A stretch of DNA of 15,829 nucleotides. Source: Dehalococcoidia bacterium (GTDB lineage Bacteria > Chloroflexota > Dehalococcoidia > GIF9 > AB-539-J10). Location: contig JAUVXS010000021.1 in NCBI GenBank assembly GCA_030603485.1, positions 1 through 15,829 on the forward strand, given 5' to 3'. This document shows, in pieces, positions 14,684 to 15,829 of the stretch; the stretch's first letter is position 1, and every line of letters begins with the position of its first letter. The translations under genes were made by a program, and so were the position numbers. Under the pieces are notes generated by a model, which was given only the letters and a program-made list of their open reading frames with translations, made no database searches and was not told the origin of the DNA.

Positions 14684-15232
14684 ATGGAATTGATAGAAGC
14701 AATCAAAACAAGGAGAAGCATCCGCCGATATAAGCCCACCATGGTGAAAGATGAGGACATCGAAGCAGTTTTGGAGGCTGCTCGCTGGGCACCGTCCTGG
14801 GCAAATACACAATGCTGGAAGTTCATAGTAGTGAAGGATGCTGAGATAAAGGCTAAGCTTGCCGAAACTCTCAGTCCTACAAATCCGGCTACCTCAGCCA
14901 TCAAGGATGCTCCGGCAGTTATCACCGCCTGTGCTGAACTGGGGAAAGCTGGCTGCTATAAAGGACAGGCTGTTACTGAAAAGGGAGACTGGTATATGTT
15001 CGATGTAGCCCTGGCAATGCAAAACCTCGTGCTGGCTGCCCATTCTCTCGGGCTTGGTACAGTTCACGTGGGCTCGTTTGACCATAAAAAGACAGCCCAA
15101 ATCTTGGGCTTGCCTGATGGTATCACTGTAGTAGAGCTAACTCCGCTCGGCTATCCTGATGAGGAAGCGAAAGCACCCCGAAGGAGAGAATTGTCCGAAT
15201 TCGTCTTTTATGAGAAGTACGGCCAAATATAG
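14684..15232 (+). CDS. Nitroreductase-family FMN oxidoreductase
   Basis: 182 aa from the ATG at 14684, which has AAGGAG 7 bases upstream. An upstream TTG at 14666 is rejected because it lies before that ribosome site. The FMN-binding start is IKTRRSIRRYKP, followed by EAARWAPSWANTQCWKFIVV, the middle DVALAMQNLVLAAHSLGLGTVHVGSF and the C-terminal ELTPLGYPDEEAKAPRR with the usual end helix. The family uses NAD(P)H and FMN to reduce nitro-compounds, quinones, flavins or other electrophiles. Substrate cannot be told from sequence. It is a single gene, divergent from the flavoprotein gene. Confidence 0.92.
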   Translation: MELIEAIKTRRSIRRYKPTMVKDEDIEAVLEAARWAPSWANTQCWKFIVVKDAEIKAKLAETLSPTNPATSAIKDAPAVITACAELGKAGCYKGQAVTEKGDWYMFDVALAMQNLVLAAHSLGLGTVHVGSFDHKKTAQILGLPDGITVVELTPLGYPDEEAKAPRRRELSEFVFYEKYGQI

Positions 15233-15464
15233 CCCATTGAAGCTTACGCTCTTCCCGCAAGCCAGAACCGGCTCTTCGTTTTCATAGCGTAATCCTGGAT
15301 CCAGCTCATACACATCACACAGCCAAGCCCATATCTATGACAATTATTTGATTCTATACTAATCTTATCCGCGGTCATCTGTAGTGCATCTGATGGACAT
15401 GGTGGCACACAGAGAGGGCTCGACAGGAGAGTTCACACAAACTATTTTAGTTATCCTCTGTCCT

Positions 15465-15829
15465 TTATCCCAGAATCTTCTCTGCCTCTTCCAGATCTAT
15501 CTCCATCACGTATGGTATACCGGAGACCTCCGTTGCCTCACGAGTGAGGGCAGCGATGTCACTACGGTCAATGAATTTGACGCCAAACTTGCGGCTTCCA
15601 GCCATGAGCTGGCGTAAACCCTGGGCAAGTCGCTCATAGTAAGTGTAGAGCCCAATGGCCGAAGTTGGAATCCTCTCATAATCTTTGCCATACTCCCTTT
15701 TCAGTCCCTCGGCAGTGACAAAGATAGCTTCCCTCGTTTTCCCAAACCGCTGGAGATAAACAGGAAGTTGTCCGCTATTTATCGTTTCACCTATAGTCTT
15801 ACCAACCATAGCCGCCGCGAGAGGTGCTC
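15465..15829 (-). CDS. C-terminal part of an unrecognised protein, cut by the window edge
   Basis: The frame is open from the window end (APLAAAMVGKTIG) to TAA/TAG at 15465, at least 121 aa. A Met at 15809 exists but has no ribosome site within the 20 bases visible, and the preceding in-frame residues fit the same alanine-rich helix, so the true start probably lies beyond the window. Visible segments: a short N-terminal helix, ETINSGQLPVYLQRFGKTRE, IFVTAEGLKREYGKDYERIP, then the helical IGLYTYYERLAQGLRQLMAG and the C-terminal REATEVSGIPYVMEIDLEEA. There are no signal peptide, membrane segment or cysteines. No family was recognised. A soluble, mostly helical protein is likely. Confidence 0.6.
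   Translation of the reverse strand, partial: APLAAAMVGKTIGETINSGQLPVYLQRFGKTREAIFVTAEGLKREYGKDYERIPTSAIGLYTYYERLAQGLRQLMAGSRKFGVKFIDRSDIAALTREATEVSGIPYVMEIDLEEAEKILG

Noticed and set aside
15233..15464. Terminator or small gene between the nitroreductase and the last gene
   Set aside because: Only a weak AGCC/GGCT stem was found, and no frame with a ribosome site.

Overview
The window looks like a chromosomal segment from an anaerobic bacterium of the Chloroflexota, most likely the Dehalococcoidia. This is inference from gene content and protein style: the LL-diaminopimelate aminotransferase route to lysine, an FmdB-type zinc ribbon, the polyprenyl synthetase type and the PGK variant. No 16S gene or other decisive marker is present. 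There are no rRNA genes, recognisable tRNAs, CRISPR arrays or intact insertion sequences.

Layout. (1) 1-392, minus: a membrane-anchored surface protein of the GLUG-repeat type, cut by the window edge and broken by a one-base frameshift. (2) 667-1411, minus: a three-gene operon of small zinc-binding proteins (118, 80 and 39 aa). Its promoter is a good sigma-A type followed directly by a CIRCE element, the HrcA heat-shock operator. The 39-aa gene overlaps its neighbour by ATGA and is a miniature relative of the first gene's zinc domain. The first gene carries a 15-bp minisatellite in which one 14-bp unit changes the reading frame. (3) 1614-8740, plus: a tight seven-gene housekeeping cluster with spacings from +14 to -34 bases: polyprenyl diphosphate synthase, pgk, tpiA, miaA, dapF, dapL, hflX. 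It covers isoprenoid chains, lower glycolysis, tRNA modification, lysine/DAP synthesis and a ribosome-associated GTPase. (4) 8765-9457, minus: YggS-type PLP-binding protein, convergent with hflX. (5) 9458-10272: a gene-poor stretch with a palindromic dispersed-repeat element whose core also occurs, in frame, inside dapF. (6) 10273-11208, plus: a XerC/XerD-like tyrosine recombinase with all catalytic residues but a TAA at codon 10. (7) 11299-12993, minus: an asparagine synthase-like protein whose glutaminase nucleophile Cys2 is replaced by Thr; then 13185-14309, minus: an L-2-hydroxyglutarate oxidase-like flavoprotein. (8) 14684-15232, plus: a nitroreductase-family flavoprotein. (9) 15465-15829, minus: the C-terminal part of an unrecognised protein running off the window.

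The most interesting point is the zinc-finger operon with a CIRCE operator. CIRCE normally controls groESL and dnaK operons, so its position immediately upstream of three uncharacterised small zinc proteins suggests a small heat-shock or protein-stress module. The other points of note are sequence decay or variation: the frameshifted surface protein, the phase-shifted minisatellite, the nonsense-interrupted recombinase, the repeat insertion in dapF and the amidotransferase without its Cys nucleophile.
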